From: Streptomyces nigrescens
GTDB taxonomy: Bacteria; Actinomycetota; Actinomycetes; Streptomycetales; Streptomycetaceae
Length of the DNA stretch: 64,000 nt
NCBI GenBank assembly: GCA_024349765.1
Contig: AP026073.1
Coordinates: 6,572,001-6,636,000 of the forward strand
Direction of reading: 5' to 3'
Below the pieces are notes generated by a model. That model saw only the letters and a program-made list of their open reading frames with translations, was not told the origin of the DNA and did not search any database. A program made the translations under genes and the position numbers. Shown piece after piece: positions 45,738 through 57,606 of the stretch (the stretch's first letter is position 1; each line of letters begins with the position of its first letter).

Positions 45738-45822
45738 GCCGTCCATCGTAAGGGCCGTGCCCGGCGCCCGAAGATCGGCCGCTGCCCCAGACTGGGAGGC
45801 CGGAACTACCGAGGAGGCCGGG

Positions 45823-47232
45823 ATGGAGTCGGGGCGGCGGGCCGGGGCGGGCGAGGAGGCGGGGCCGGCGGCGCTGCGGCGGACGCTGACGTTCCGGGAC
45901 CTGGTCGTCTACGGGCTGCTGTTCATCGCCCCGATGGCGCCGGTCGGGATCTTCGGCACCCTGCAGGCGAAGTCGCACGGCGCGATCACCCTGGTCTACG
46001 TGGTGGCGACGGCCGCGATGGCGTTCACGGCGTACTCGTACGCCCAGATGGTGCGGGTCGCGCCGCGGGCCGGGTCGGTCTACACCTACGCCCGGGTGGG
46101 GCTGGGGGACGGTGCCGGGTTCGTCGCCGGGTGGATGGCGATGCTGGACTACCTGCTGATCCCGGCGGTGGCGTATCTGTTCTCCGGGATCGCGCTGCAC
46201 GCCCTGGTGCCGTCGGTGCACCAGTGGGTGTGGACGGCGCTGGCCGTGGTGGTGACGACGCTGCTGAATCTGTGGGGCGTGCGGACCGCGGCGGTGGTCG
46301 GCTTCGTGGTGCTGGCCATGGAGCTCGCGGTGCTGCTGGTCTTCGTCGGCGCGGCCGGGTACGTGCTGGTCACGGAGGGGGCGCGGCGCGGCTGGAGCGA
46401 GCCGTTCCTCGGTGCGGGCGCCTTCTCCCCGGTGGCGGTGCTCGCGGCGGTGTCGGTCGCGGTCCTGTCGTTCCTGGGCTTCGACGCGATCGCGTCGTTC
46501 GCGGAGGAATCGGCGGGTGGCGTTTCGAGGGTCGCGCGGGCGGTGCTGACCTGTCTGGTGGTGGCGGGGGTGCTGTTCGCCGTGCAGACGTATCTCGCGG
46601 CGCTGCTCGCCCCGGTGTCCGCGGCCGAACTGGCGGCCAGACCGGGTGAGCAGGGCGCCGCCTTCTACGCGACGGCGGAGGCGGCCGCCGGGCCCTGGCT
46701 GGGGCAGTTGGTGGCGGCCAGCAAGGCGATCGGGGCGGCGTTCGCGGCGCTGGCGGGGCAGGCGGCGGCCGGGCGGCTGCTGTTCGCGATGGCCCGGGAC
46801 CGGCGGCTGCCGGGGGCGATGGCCGAGGTGGACGCCCGCCGCGGGGTGCCGCGCCGGGCGCTGCTGGGCGCGGCGGTGGTGACGCTGGTGGCGGCGGTGT
46901 GGGCGGCGCGCCGGGACGACGGGCTGGACCAGCTGTCGTCGGTCGTGAACGTGGGGGCGCTGACCGCGTTCGGGTTGCTGCACGCCTCGGTGATCGGCTG
47001 GTTCCGCTTCCGGGCGCGGGAGCGGGCCGGGGTGCCGGGCGTGCTGCGGCACGTGGTGGTGCCGCTGCTGGGGCTCGCGGTGGTGGGCGCCGTACTCGTG
47101 GCGGCGTCGCCGACGGCGCAGGCCGTGGGCGGCTGCTGGCTGGCGGTGGGGCTGGTGTGGCTGGCGGTGCAGTACGGGCGGCGCTCGCGGGCCGGTGGTG
47201 CGGGCCCCGGGGAGGGCGGGGCGGCGGGCTGA
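45823..47232 (+). CDS. APC-family amino acid permease
   Basis: A 469-residue transporter with about 12 helices. The first helix region [19 protein letters not shown] and [20 protein letters not shown] are typical of the family. [14 protein letters not shown] is the conserved helix 6 segment. It is shorter and more hydrophobic than the other APC permease in the window and not closely related. The ATG at 45823 follows GAGGAGG. It is divergent from ispH and 47 bp before xseA. Substrate unknown. Confidence 0.9.
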   Translation: MESGRRAGAGEEAGPAALRRTLTFRDLVVYGLLFIAPMAPVGIFGTLQAKSHGAITLVYVVATAAMAFTAYSYAQMVRVAPRAGSVYTYARVGLGDGAGFVAGWMAMLDYLLIPAVAYLFSGIALHALVPSVHQWVWTALAVVVTTLLNLWGVRTAAVVGFVVLAMELAVLLVFVGAAGYVLVTEGARRGWSEPFLGAGAFSPVAVLAAVSVAVLSFLGFDAIASFAEESAGGVSRVARAVLTCLVVAGVLFAVQTYLAALLAPVSAAELAARPGEQGAAFYATAEAAAGPWLGQLVAASKAIGAAFAALAGQAAAGRLLFAMARDRRLPGAMAEVDARRGVPRRALLGAAVVTLVAAVWAARRDDGLDQLSSVVNVGALTAFGLLHASVIGWFRFRARERAGVPGVLRHVVVPLLGLAVVGAVLVAASPTAQAVGGCWLAVGLVWLAVQYGRRSRAGGAGPGEGGAAG

Positions 47233-47279
47233 GGGCGAGGCGGCCGGCACTGTCGGTGGCCGCCGCTACGCTCGCTCGT

Positions 47280-48515
47280 ATGGCTGTCTCCACGTCCCCC
47301 GAAACGCCGATCCCGGTCGGCGAGGTGTCCCGGCTCATCGGCGGCTGGATCGACCGGCTCGGCGCGGTCTGGGTCGAGGGGCAGATCACCCAGCTCTCCC
47401 GCCGCCCCGGCGCGGGCGTGGTCTTCCTGACGCTGCGCGATCCGTCCCACGACATCTCGCTGCGCGTGACGTGCTATCGCCAGGTCTTCGACAAGGTCGC
47501 GGACGTGATCAGCGAGGGCGCCCGGGTGGTGGTGCACGCCAAACCGGAGTGGTACGCCCCGCGCGGTCAGCTGTCGCTGCGGGCCGCGGAGATCCGGCCG
47601 GTCGGGGTCGGCGAGCTGCTCGCGCGGCTGGAGCAGCTGAAGAAGTCGCTGGCGGCGGAGGGGCTGTTCGCGGCGGACCGCAAGCGGCCGCTGCCGTTCC
47701 TGCCGCAGCTGATCGGGCTGGTCTGCGGGCGGGCCAGCGCCGCGGAGCGGGACGTGCTGGAGAACGCCCGGCACCGCTGGCCGGCCGTCCGCTTCGAGGT
47801 GCGCAACGTACCGGTGCAGGGCGTGCATGCGGTGCCGCAGGTGATCGCGGCGGTGCAGGAGCTGGACGCGCTGCCCGAGGTGGACGTGATCATCGTGGCG
47901 CGCGGCGGCGGCAGCGTGGAGGACCTGCTGCCGTTCTCCGACGAGCAGCTGGTCCGGGCGGTGAGCGCGGCGGTGACGCCGGTGGTCTCGGCGATCGGGC
48001 ACGAGCCGGACACCCCGCTGCTGGATCTGGTGGCCGATCTGCGGGCCTCGACGCCGACGGACGCGGCGAAGAAGGTGGTGCCGGACGTGGGTGAGGAGCT
48101 GGCCCGGGTGCAGCAGCTGCGCGAGCGGGCGCTGCGCGCGGTCGAGGGCTTCCTGCAGCGGGAGCAGCGGGGGCTGGCGGCGGCGCTGCAGCGGCCGTGC
48201 ATGGAGCGTCCGCAGCGGATGGTGGAGGAGCGTGCGGAGCAGGTCACGGCCCTGGTGGAGCGCGGCCGGCGGACGCTGGGGCATCTGCTGGACCGGGCCG
48301 ACTCGGAGCTGACGCACACCCTCGCGCGGGTGGTCGCGCTCTCCCCCAGGGCGACGCTGGAGCGCGGCTATGCGGTGCTCCAGAAGGCGGACGGGGCGGC
48401 GGTGCGCTCCCCCGGGGAGGTCGAGAACGGCGAGGAGCTGCGGGCGCGGGTGTCCGCCGGCGAGTTCCGGGTCCGGGTCGGCGGCGTCCAGGGCGCTGTC
48501 AGTGACCCCGAATAG
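47280..48515 (+). CDS. xseA: Exodeoxyribonuclease VII large subunit
   Basis: A 411-residue catalytic subunit that degrades single-stranded DNA to oligonucleotides. The N-terminal OB fold ([40 protein letters not shown]) is followed by the catalytic region with [19 protein letters not shown] and [20 protein letters not shown]. The C-terminal coiled-coil half is helical. The ATG was chosen by the conserved N-terminus. xseB starts 10 bp after the stop, so the subunits are coexpressed. Confidence 0.95.
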   Translation: MAVSTSPETPIPVGEVSRLIGGWIDRLGAVWVEGQITQLSRRPGAGVVFLTLRDPSHDISLRVTCYRQVFDKVADVISEGARVVVHAKPEWYAPRGQLSLRAAEIRPVGVGELLARLEQLKKSLAAEGLFAADRKRPLPFLPQLIGLVCGRASAAERDVLENARHRWPAVRFEVRNVPVQGVHAVPQVIAAVQELDALPEVDVIIVARGGGSVEDLLPFSDEQLVRAVSAAVTPVVSAIGHEPDTPLLDLVADLRASTPTDAAKKVVPDVGEELARVQQLRERALRAVEGFLQREQRGLAAALQRPCMERPQRMVEERAEQVTALVERGRRTLGHLLDRADSELTHTLARVVALSPRATLERGYAVLQKADGAAVRSPGEVENGEELRARVSAGEFRVRVGGVQGAVSDPE

Positions 48516-48525
48516 GGTGGGAGAC

Positions 48526-48888
48526 ATGGCGAAGGCGCAGGCGAAGACGGAGCGGGAGACGGACGGCGTGGCGGAGACGGAGCAGGGTCCGGCGGTCGGC
48601 GCGGACACCGGCGCGCGGGCCGCGGAGAGCGCGGAGCCCGCCGCGGAGCCCGGTCCGGACGCCGCCGGACCGGAGCCGGCCGCGGTGCCCCCGGTGGAGT
48701 CCACGCTCGGCTACGAGCAGGCGCGGGACGAGCTGATCGAGGTCGTCCGCAGCCTGGAGGCGGGCGGGACGACGCTGGAGGAGTCGCTGGCGCTGTGGGA
48801 GCGCGGCGAGGCGCTGGCCAAGGTGTGCCGCCGCTGGCTGGACGGCGCCCGGGAGCGCCTGGACGCGGCGCTGGCCGAGGACCGCTAG
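48526..48888 (+). CDS. xseB: Exodeoxyribonuclease VII small subunit
   Basis: A 120-residue protein. The conserved XseB domain is in the second half: [20 protein letters not shown], then [20 protein letters not shown] and LDGARERLD. The first 55 residues are an Ala/Glu/Pro-rich tail that is longer than in most bacteria but is seen in streptomycetes. It binds the C-terminal coiled coil of XseA. The gene is 10 bp after xseA. Confidence 0.93.
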   Translation: MAKAQAKTERETDGVAETEQGPAVGADTGARAAESAEPAAEPGPDAAGPEPAAVPPVESTLGYEQARDELIEVVRSLEAGGTTLEESLALWERGEALAKVCRRWLDGARERLDAALAEDR

Positions 48889-48986
48889 GCGCGGCGGGGC
48901 CGGGCCGCGGACCGGGCGTCCACGGCGCACCCCTTCTCAGGAACCACGGGAACCATGTGAACCGGCTCACAACGCCCCCGATTTAG

Positions 48987-49014
48987 TTGAACATTAATCT
49001 ATCTGCTTTACAGT
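48987..49014 (+). promoter_or_regulatory. Promoter of the nitroreductase-fold gene
   Basis: TTGAAC (48987) and TACAGT (49009) are 16 bp apart, in an AT-rich patch (TTAGTTGAACATTAATCTA) that stands out against the GC-rich background. The patch has partial dyad symmetry around the -35 element, as in many MarR- or HxlR-type operators. The gene starts 121 bp downstream. Confidence 0.6.
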
Positions 49015-49134
49015 GGAGAGCACGGAGAACCGTGCAGTATGTGGACTGCGGTATCCGCATCGTGGTACTCGCCGCCTCCGCGGCGGGCTGCCGCAGACCC
49101 GTTGAACACCGAGCTGACCACCGAGGTGCCCTTT

Positions 49135-49728
49135 ATGTCTCTCGCCCTTGACTCCGCCGCCCAGGACCTCCTCTTCCGCGAGGCCCAGACCGCCAACACG
49201 TTCACGGACGAGCCGGTGACGGACGAGCAGGTCCAGGCGATCTACGACCTGGTCAAGTTCGGCCCGACCGCCTTCAACCAGTCGCCGCTGCGGATAACCC
49301 TGGTCCGTACCCCCGAGGCCCGGCAGCGCCTGGTCAACCACGCCATGGGCGCCAACGGCCCGAAGACCCTGACCGCGCCGCTGACCGCGATCCTCTCCGT
49401 CGACCTGGACTTCCACGAGAAGCTGCCGGAGCTCTTCCCGCACGCCCCCGGCATCAAGGACACCTTCTTCGCCGAGGCCGCCGTCCGCGAGGTCGCCGGC
49501 ACCCAGAACGCCACCCTGCAGGCCGGCTACTTCATCGTCGGCGTCCGCGCCGCCGGCCTGGCCGCCGGCCCGATGACCGGCTTCGACTTCACCGGCATCG
49601 ACAAGGAGTTCTTCGGCGACGGCAAGCAGAAGTCCTTCCTGGTCCTCAACATCGGCAAGCCGGGCCCGGACGCCTTCTTCCCGCGCTCGCCGCGCCTGAC
49701 CTTCGACGACGCCGTCTCCACCGTCTGA
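49135..49728 (+). CDS. Nitroreductase-family protein, malonic semialdehyde reductase type (RutE-like)
   Basis: A 197-residue flavin-dependent reductase of the RutE/HadB subgroup. Diagnostic are RTF-like TANTFTDEPVTDEQ, FGPTAFNQSPLRI, AAVREVAGTQNATLQAGYFI and GFDFTGIDKEFF. RutE reduces malonic semialdehyde to 3-hydroxypropionate. Here no other pyrimidine degradation genes are nearby, so the true substrate may be another aldehyde or nitro compound. The ATG at 49135 follows GAGGTG. The strong AT-rich promoter upstream suggests induction by a ligand or stress. Confidence 0.9.
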   Translation: MSLALDSAAQDLLFREAQTANTFTDEPVTDEQVQAIYDLVKFGPTAFNQSPLRITLVRTPEARQRLVNHAMGANGPKTLTAPLTAILSVDLDFHEKLPELFPHAPGIKDTFFAEAAVREVAGTQNATLQAGYFIVGVRAAGLAAGPMTGFDFTGIDKEFFGDGKQKSFLVLNIGKPGPDAFFPRSPRLTFDDAVSTV

Positions 49729-49749
49729 CGGCCGTAGCGGAAACACGCA

Positions 49750-49784
49750 GGGGCCGCCGCACCCAGCCCGGGTGCGGCGGCCCC
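49750..49784 (+). terminator. Terminator after the nitroreductase-fold gene
   Basis: A perfect 15-bp stem (GGGGCCGCCGCACCC and complement) with a 5-base loop and a following TTT, 21 bp after the stop. It can also serve the convergent DUF4245 gene. Confidence 0.85.
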
Positions 49785-49808
49785 TTTGCGCGCTTCGGTC
49801 CGTCGGCC

Positions 49809-50348
49809 CTACTTCGCCACCAGCGCGGCCGCCAGGTCCGCCAGCCGCCCGTACGGAGCGGTGCCGGTGACGACCGTGGTCACGCCCTTCTCCTCGCGGA
49901 CCAGCGCCTTGTACTTGTCGCCCTCGTAGCGGTCCCACTTCTTGCTGCCGACGGCCTGCTTGCCCGCGGTCCTGGTGGCGCCGAGCGTGACCTCCTGGAT
50001 GAACTTCCGCGCCGGCGCGTCGCTCTGCTCGACCGCCGCGTACTGCTCCTCCGGGTCGAGCAGGCCCAGGTGCCAGGCGCCGCCCTTGCCGTCGTCGCTC
50101 GCCTTGTAGGAGACGGAGGTGGCGCGCCAGGTCTTGGGGAGCCCCTGGGGCGCGGCGACCGGATAGGGCGCCGCCCGCCGGGCGGTGATCAGCTCGACGC
50201 GGTAGTCGACCGCCTTCACCGCGTTCTTCGCCGCGTCCGCGCTCTCGTCGTGCGGGATGAAGATGTAGATCGCCCCGACCAGGACGCCGATCACTGCCAG
50301 CGACAGGACCATGTCCCGCACCGTTTGCCTGCCTCGCATACCTGCCAC
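49809..50348 (-). CDS. DUF4245 domain protein
   Basis: A 179-residue membrane-anchored protein. One N-terminal helix (MVLSLAVIGVLVGAIYIFIP at about residues 13-32) is followed by an extracytoplasmic DUF4245 domain (YRVELITARRAAPYPVAAPQ, WHLGLLDPEEQYAAVEQS, a final RLADLAAAL). The start is not certain: GTG at 50348 and ATG at 50339 are both possible, and the GTG is kept because of the longer conserved-type basic N-terminus. It is divergent from glpX, as is usual in streptomycetes. Function unknown. Confidence 0.82.
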   Translation of the reverse strand: MAGMRGRQTVRDMVLSLAVIGVLVGAIYIFIPHDESADAAKNAVKAVDYRVELITARRAAPYPVAAPQGLPKTWRATSVSYKASDDGKGGAWHLGLLDPEEQYAAVEQSDAPARKFIQEVTLGATRTAGKQAVGSKKWDRYEGDKYKALVREEKGVTTVVTGTAPYGRLADLAAALVAK

Positions 50349-50575
50349 GCCCCTATGGTCCCCCATCCCGGCGCCGACCCCGACAGGCCCCCCGGTGACG
50401 CCCGTCACCTGCGCAAACACCGCGCCGCGCATCCCCCGACCGGCCGCTCATGCGAAGGGCCCACTGCTCATTTTGGCGACGTGCGGATACTGTGAACCTC
50501 TGGGGGAGTCCCCCGCGCCCCCGTACAGCCACCCTCACTCCTCCGCGGCCGTCGCCGTACAGAAAGGTGCGCTCG

Positions 50576-51607
50576 ATGACCGAGCATCATCTCCCGTCCC
50601 AACTCGAGGTCAGCCCCGAGGCCCCGGACCGCAACCTCGCCCTGGAACTCGTCCGGGTCACCGAGGCCGGTGCCATGGCGTCGGGCCGCTGGGTGGGGCG
50701 AGGTGACAAGAACGGCGCGGACGGCGCGGCGGTCAAGGCCATGCGCGCCCTGATCCACACCGTGTCCATGAACGGGGTCGTGGTCATCGGGGAGGGCGAG
50801 AAGGACCACGCTCCGATGCTGTACAACGGCGAACGCGTCGGGGACGGCACCGGCCCGGAGTGCGACGTGGCCGTGGACCCGGTGGACGGTACGACGCTGA
50901 CCGCCAAGGGCATGGCCAACGCGGTCTCGGTGATGGCGGTCGCCGAGCGCGGCTCGATGTTCGACCCGTCCGCGGTCTTCTACATGGACAAGCTGGCCAC
51001 CGGCCCGGAGGCGGCGGACTTCGTCGACATCACCGCCCCGGTGGCGGTGAACATCAAGCGGATCGCCAAGGCGAAGAAGTCCGCGGTCGAGGACGTCACC
51101 GTGGTCATCCTGGACCGGCCGCGCCACGAGGGCCTGGTCAAGGAGGTCCGGGAGGCGGGCGCCCGGATCAAGTTCATCTCCGACGGCGACGTCGCCGGCG
51201 CGATCATGGCGGCACGTGAGGGCACCGGCGTCGACCTGCTGCTGGGCATCGGCGGTACGCCCGAGGGCATCATCACGGCCTGTGCCATGAAGTGTCTGGG
51301 CGGCACCCTGCAGGCCAAGCTGTGGCCCAAGGACGACGAGGAGCGGCAGCGCGCCCTGGACGCCGGTCACGACCTGGACAAGGTCCTGGAGATCGACGAC
51401 CTGGTCCGCAGCGACAACGTCTTCTTCGTCGCCACCGGCATCACCGACGGCGAGCTGCTGCGCGGCGTGCGCTACCGCGCCGAGACCGCCTACACCCAGT
51501 CCCTGGTGATGCGGTCCAAGTCCGGCACCATCCGGCAGATCGACTCCCAGCACCGGCTGTCGAAGCTGCGCGCCTACAGCTCGGTGGACTTCGAGCGCCC
51601 CAGCTGA
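50576..51607 (+). CDS. glpX: Class II fructose-1,6-bisphosphatase
   Basis: A 343-residue gluconeogenic phosphatase of the GlpX type. The metal- and substrate-binding motifs [28 protein letters not shown] and [10 protein letters not shown] are intact, as are [14 protein letters not shown] and GVRY at the C-terminus. Length is normal. The ATG at 50576 follows AAAGG. It is followed by a strong bidirectional terminator shared with the WhiB-like gene. Confidence 0.96.
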   Translation: MTEHHLPSQLEVSPEAPDRNLALELVRVTEAGAMASGRWVGRGDKNGADGAAVKAMRALIHTVSMNGVVVIGEGEKDHAPMLYNGERVGDGTGPECDVAVDPVDGTTLTAKGMANAVSVMAVAERGSMFDPSAVFYMDKLATGPEAADFVDITAPVAVNIKRIAKAKKSAVEDVTVVILDRPRHEGLVKEVREAGARIKFISDGDVAGAIMAAREGTGVDLLLGIGGTPEGIITACAMKCLGGTLQAKLWPKDDEERQRALDAGHDLDKVLEIDDLVRSDNVFFVATGITDGELLRGVRYRAETAYTQSLVMRSKSGTIRQIDSQHRLSKLRAYSSVDFERPS

Positions 51608-51634
51608 CGGCTCCCACCGGGACGACCGGGGACG

Positions 51635-51675
51635 CACTTCGCCCCCGCCGGAGAGGCTCCGGCGGGGGCGAAGTG
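51635..51675. terminator. Bidirectional terminator between glpX and the WhiB-like gene
   Basis: A perfect 19-bp stem (CACTTCGCCCCCGCCGGAG and complement) with a 3-base loop, 27 bp after the glpX stop and 19 bp from the stop of the convergent whiB-like gene. Confidence 0.85.
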
Positions 51676-51694
51676 GCCCATACGCGCGGTCCGT

Positions 51695-52054
51695 TCAGCC
51701 GGCCGCGGGCATATGGGCCGCACGCTGCAGTTCGGACTCCCGGCGCCGGCGCCGGGTCAGCACGACCCGGCGCTCGGCCGCGGTGAGCCCGCCCCAGACG
51801 CCGTACGGCTCCGGCTGGAGCAGCGCGTGCTCCCGGCACTCGACCATGACCGGGCAGCGGGCACAGACCCGCTTCGCGGCCTCTTCCCTGGCCAGTCGCG
51901 CGGCGGTCGGCTCCTTCGACGGGGCGAAGAACAGCCCGGCTTCGTCCCGGCGGCACACCGCCTCGGAATGCCAGGGACCGGCCTCGTCGCGCGCAGGCAC
52001 TCGCGGGGACGGAACGACAGCGGCATCCTGCAGGGGCTGATGCGGTAGCAGCAC
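51695..52054 (-). CDS. wblI: WhiB-family iron-sulfur transcription factor (WblI-like)
   Basis: A 119-residue Wbl protein. Four cysteines that bind a 4Fe-4S cluster are at residues 34, 64, 67 and 73 (AVCRRDE; CARCPVMVEC). The GVWGG turn is at about 85-89 and is followed by a basic tail (VVLTRRRRRESELQ) for DNA binding. The gene lies downstream of, and convergent with, glpX, which is the place of wblI in Streptomyces as far as I recall; the symbol rests on that context. Wbl proteins act with the principal sigma factor in redox or developmental control. Confidence 0.88.
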   Translation of the reverse strand: MLLPHQPLQDAAVVPSPRVPARDEAGPWHSEAVCRRDEAGLFFAPSKEPTAARLAREEAAKRVCARCPVMVECREHALLQPEPYGVWGGLTAAERRVVLTRRRRRESELQRAAHMPAAG

Positions 52055-52263
52055 GGTCTACTCCTGACGACGGCTTCGGCGAGAGAAATCACCCTTGCCC
52101 GTCTCGCTGCGCACGGCCTTTTTCCGCACCCCGCAGCCGTACGAGAGACGATGCACCAGCCCTACCCGCTGTGCGCACGCTTATGCACACCGTGGCGATC
52201 GTGCGGAAACGAGATCACGCGACAACGCGAAAAGTCGCACCGCGCCCCCGGGACGTACGTACG

Positions 52264-53097
52264 TCAGCGGCCGCCGTCGTGCCTCCTGCGGAAGCGGTCG
52301 CGGCGCTCCTGCCGCTCCAGGCGATGCCGTTCGTGCCACTCACGGTGCCGCTCGCGGTGCTCCTCGCGGAGCTGGTGGCGCAGTTCGCGGTGGCTCTCAC
52401 GCAGCCGGTCGCGCAGGTCGCCGATCAGCGCCCCGCGCTTGGGCCGGGCCTCCACGCTGCCCAGGATCGCGTAGCCGTTGACCTGGATCTGCGGGGCGTC
52501 GCCGTCCTCCGCCTCGTGGGTGTCGATCTCGAAGGCGCCCAGGATCCCGGAGCCGCTGCTGCGCAGCGTGACGTTCTCCGGCACCCGGATCTCCACGCTC
52601 CCGAAGAGGGAGGTGACAGTGATCTGGACCTGCTGCTGCGGGAAGACCGCCTCGGTCAGGTCGATCTCGACGGAACCGAAGATCGCCACGGCGTTGATCC
52701 GCGCCGGGACGTGCCAGCGCCCCTTGCGGGTGGCCGCGCTGAAGATCGCGACGAGGTTCTGGTCCGGCTGCGGCGCTCCGCCGTACGCGGTCGCCGACGC
52801 GTCCGGTCCCGGCCGCGGACGGCCGCCGGCCGCCGGCAGGTCGCGGACGACCGGCTCCAGCTCGCCCAGGGTCTTGGCGCGGTAGACCGTGTCGATCCGC
52901 TCGGCGTGCTCCTCGGGATCGAGGCGGCCCTCGGCCAGCGCCTCCCGGAGGATCCCGGCGATCCGGTCGCGGTCCGCGTCGGACGCCCGGATGTCCGCCT
53001 CGGCCACGGGCGCGCCCGCGGGCCTGGTCTCGGCCTTGGTCAGGTCCACCGTTTGCGGGGTCTCGGGGCCCACTCGTCCCCCGTTGTCTGCATCCAC
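52264..53097 (-). CDS. DUF1707 and LiaF-like domain protein
   Basis: A 277-residue protein. The N-terminal DUF1707 (SHOCT-like) domain is at about residues 35-90 (IRASDADRDRIAGILREALA, GRLDPEEHAERIDTVYRAKT). A beta-rich LiaF/cell-wall-active-antibiotic-response domain covers about 115-220 (ARINAVAIFGSVEIDLTEAV, TSLFGSVEIRVPENV). The last 50 residues are an extraordinary Arg/His/Glu-rich helix (LREEHRERHREWHERHRLER). There is no transmembrane helix, so it is cytoplasmic or peripheral. The family is linked with envelope stress sensing. Confidence 0.85.
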   Translation of the reverse strand: MDADNGGRVGPETPQTVDLTKAETRPAGAPVAEADIRASDADRDRIAGILREALAEGRLDPEEHAERIDTVYRAKTLGELEPVVRDLPAAGGRPRPGPDASATAYGGAPQPDQNLVAIFSAATRKGRWHVPARINAVAIFGSVEIDLTEAVFPQQQVQITVTSLFGSVEIRVPENVTLRSSGSGILGAFEIDTHEAEDGDAPQIQVNGYAILGSVEARPKRGALIGDLRDRLRESHRELRHQLREEHRERHREWHERHRLERQERRDRFRRRHDGGR

Positions 53098-53311
53098 CGC
53101 CCCAGCGTACCGAAACGCGATAGATCGCGACTAGGTATCGCAGGACCGGACCGCACATCCGCCCGAACCGGAGCCGGTACCGGCCCCGAACCGGAGCCTG
53201 CCGCCGACTGAGCCTCACCTCACAGCCGCGTCCGCGCGCCGGGGTTCTACGCTGTTGGGGCGCTGCCGTAGAAGCCAGCCAGACCCCTCCGAGTAAGGAT
53301 GAACCGCCACC

Positions 53312-54985
<1,674 letters not shown>

Positions 54986-55017
54986 CCCGTCCGGCCCCAC
55001 CCGGCCCGCAGCACCCC

Positions 55018-55051
55018 ACCGTCCCGCCGAGCGAACCGCCGGCGGGACGGT
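55018..55051 (+). terminator. Terminator after the class I fumarase gene
   Basis: An 11-bp stem (ACCGTCCCGCC and complement) with a 12-base loop, 32 bp after the stop. It separates the two fumarase genes, so fumC should have its own promoter. Confidence 0.7.
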
Positions 55052-55097
55052 CGCGTCGGGCGGGAACAGATCCCCTTCCCCGGGCACTGTCATAGGT

Positions 55098-56510
55098 ATG
55101 AGTGACACGAGTGCAGTGGGTGACGGCGACGGCTTCCGGGTGGAGCACGACTCCATGGGGGAGGTCCGGGTGCCCGCGGGGGCCAAGTGGCGGGCGCAGA
55201 CGCAGCGGGCGGTGGAGAACTTCCCCGTCTCCGGGCAGCGGCTGGAGCGGGCGCACATCGAGGCGCTGGCGCGGATCAAGGGTGCGGCCGCCACGGTGAA
55301 CGCCGAGCTGGGGGTGCTGGACAAGGAGATCGCCCAGGCCGTGCGGGAGGCGGCCGCGGCGGTCGCCGGCGGCGAGTGGGACGCGCACTTCCCGGTCGAC
55401 GTGTTCCAGACCGGCTCCGGGACGTCGTCGAACATGAACGCCAACGAGGTCATCGCCACCCTCGCGAGCGAGCGGCTGGGGCGGGACGTCCATCCGAACG
55501 ACCACGTCAACGCGAGCCAGTCGTCGAACGACGTCTTTCCGTCGTCGATTCACATCGCGGCCACTTCGGCGGTGCTGAACGATCTGATTCCGGCGCTGGA
55601 GCATCTGGCGGCGGCGTTCGAGCGGAAGGCGGAGGAATTCGCGGACGTCGTGAAGTCGGGGCGGACGCATTTGATGGATGCCACGCCGGTGACGCTGGGA
55701 CAGGAATTCGGCGGATATGCCGCCCAGGTGCGGTACGGCGTGGAGCGGCTGCGGAGTGCGGTGCCGCGGCTGGCGGAGCTGCCGCTCGGCGGTACGGCCG
55801 TCGGGACGGGCATCAATACGCCGCCGGGATTCTCCGCCGCGGTGATCGCGGAAGTGGCCCGGGCGACCGGGCTGCCGCTGACCGAGGCGCGCAATCATTT
55901 CGAGGCGCAGGGCGCGCGGGACGGCATCGTCGAGACCAGCGGGCAGCTGCGGACGATCGCCGTCGGGCTGACGAAGATCGCCAATGACCTGCGGTGGATG
56001 GCGTCGGGGCCGCGCACCGGGCTCGCCGAGATCAATCTGCCGGACCTCCAGCCCGGTTCGTCGATCATGCCGGGGAAGGTCAATCCGGTGATTCCGGAGG
56101 CGGTGCTGATGGTCGCCGCTCAGGTCACCGGGAATGACGCGACGGTGGCCGCGGCCGGCGCGGCCGGCAATTTCGAGCTCAATGTGATGCTCCCGGTGAT
56201 CGCGCGGAACGTCCTCGAATCGATCCGGCTGCTCGGGAATGTGGCACGGCTGCTGGCGGACCGTACGGTCGACGGCATCACGGCCAATGCGGAACGGGCC
56301 CGCGAATACGCCGAATCGTCGCCGTCCGTGGTCACCCCGCTGAACAAGTACCTCGGTTACGAAGAGGCGGCGAAGGTGGCGAAGAAATCGCTCGCCGAGC
56401 GGAGGACGATCCGTCAGGTGGTCCTGGACGAGGGGTACGTGGAGCGCGGGCTGCTCACCGAGGAGCAGCTGGACGAGGCGCTGGACGTGCTGCGCATGAC
56501 CCACCCGTGA
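55098..56510 (+). CDS. fumC: Fumarate hydratase class II
   Basis: A 470-residue member of the fumarase/aspartase superfamily. The signature [12 protein letters not shown] with the catalytic Ser is present, plus [26 protein letters not shown], and [17 protein letters not shown] with the catalytic His. It needs no cofactor and works under oxygen. The ATG is preceded by a weak ribosome binding site (CATAGGT). Codon use in its second half contains more A/T third bases than the neighbours, for example many AAT and ATT codons, but the protein is undamaged. Confidence 0.96.
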   Translation: MSDTSAVGDGDGFRVEHDSMGEVRVPAGAKWRAQTQRAVENFPVSGQRLERAHIEALARIKGAAATVNAELGVLDKEIAQAVREAAAAVAGGEWDAHFPVDVFQTGSGTSSNMNANEVIATLASERLGRDVHPNDHVNASQSSNDVFPSSIHIAATSAVLNDLIPALEHLAAAFERKAEEFADVVKSGRTHLMDATPVTLGQEFGGYAAQVRYGVERLRSAVPRLAELPLGGTAVGTGINTPPGFSAAVIAEVARATGLPLTEARNHFEAQGARDGIVETSGQLRTIAVGLTKIANDLRWMASGPRTGLAEINLPDLQPGSSIMPGKVNPVIPEAVLMVAAQVTGNDATVAAAGAAGNFELNVMLPVIARNVLESIRLLGNVARLLADRTVDGITANAERAREYAESSPSVVTPLNKYLGYEEAAKVAKKSLAERRTIRQVVLDEGYVERGLLTEEQLDEALDVLRMTHP

Positions 56511-56644
56511 CCATGTCCCCGTAGCCGTGCCGCCATGGCCATGACCCGCCCGTAACACCGCAAGGAAGGTACGTTACCGCTCCCGTAACGCCCGCTGCGT
56601 CTCATGTCACGGCGGGCGTCACACGGCACCCCTAAAATCTGCCC

Positions 56645-57385
56645 ATGACAGCGGACATGGTGGACACGGCGGAAGGCGAGGCGGCCGGCGGGCGCGGGAC
56701 GTCCGGAGTGCGGCAGGTGGCGGCGGGGGGCGCGGCGGGCCGCTGGGCGCCGGGCGACCACATCCTGTGGCGCTACCGCGACAACGCCGATCCGGGGCGC
56801 TTCCACATCTGCCGGCCGATGACCGTCGTCCAGGACACCGAGGAGCTGCTGGCGGTGTGGATGGCGCCGGGGACCGCGTGCATCAAGCCGGTGCTGGCCG
56901 ACGGCACACCGGTGCACCACGAGCCGCTCGCGACCCGCTACACCAAACCGCGCCGGACCACCCGCGACCACTGGTTCGGCACCGGCGTGCTGAAGCTCGC
57001 GCGGCCCGGCGACCCCTGGTCGGTCTGGCTCTTCTGGGAGCAGGGCTGGCAGTTCAAGAACTGGTACGTCAACCTGGAGCAGCCGCGCCGTCGTTGGTCA
57101 GGGGGAATTGACTCCGAGGACCATTTCCTCGACATCTGCGTCTATCCGGACCGGCACTGGGAGTGGCGGGACGAGGACGAGTTCGCACAGGCGCAGCGGG
57201 ACGGGCTGATGACCAACGCACGGGCCGCGGAGGTCCGGTCCGCCGGACGGGCCGCGATCGCACAGATCTCGGCCTGGCGCGGACCGTACTCGGACGGCTG
57301 GGAGGACTGGCGGCCCGACCCGGCCTGGGACGTCCCCCGGCTCCCGGAGGACTGGGACCGCACACCGGATCGTTTGCGGTCGTGA
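56645..57385 (+). CDS. DUF402 domain protein (FomD-like)
   Basis: A 246-residue cytoplasmic protein. The DUF402 core is at about residues 45-200 with RWAPGDHILWRYRD, WLFWEQGWQFKNWYVNLEQP, and DHFLDICVYPDRHWEWRDED, which contains the acidic metal-binding cluster. FomD of the fosfomycin cluster and staphylococcal Ntdp are known members and hydrolyse nucleotide phosphoanhydrides. The first 35 residues are Gly/Ala-rich. The substrate here is unknown. Confidence 0.87.
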   Translation: MTADMVDTAEGEAAGGRGTSGVRQVAAGGAAGRWAPGDHILWRYRDNADPGRFHICRPMTVVQDTEELLAVWMAPGTACIKPVLADGTPVHHEPLATRYTKPRRTTRDHWFGTGVLKLARPGDPWSVWLFWEQGWQFKNWYVNLEQPRRRWSGGIDSEDHFLDICVYPDRHWEWRDEDEFAQAQRDGLMTNARAAEVRSAGRAAIAQISAWRGPYSDGWEDWRPDPAWDVPRLPEDWDRTPDRLRS

Positions 57386-57606
57386 GGGAGTGAAGTGAAA
57401 CGGGGTACAGGGAGTGGGAGTGAAGGGGCGGACCGTGGAAAGGTGCGCCTTGGGGCAAAGCTGTTCCCCGCCGGGCGAGGAGGCGGTCCGAGCCCCCTTG
57501 CTGCGCCCTGGGTCTTCAAACGTAGGATCGTCCTCCGCAAGACTGCACAGGCGCAACTCCAGAACTGGAAAACGAACTTGACCGCGGTCGCAGGAGGGGC
57601 GAGGTC

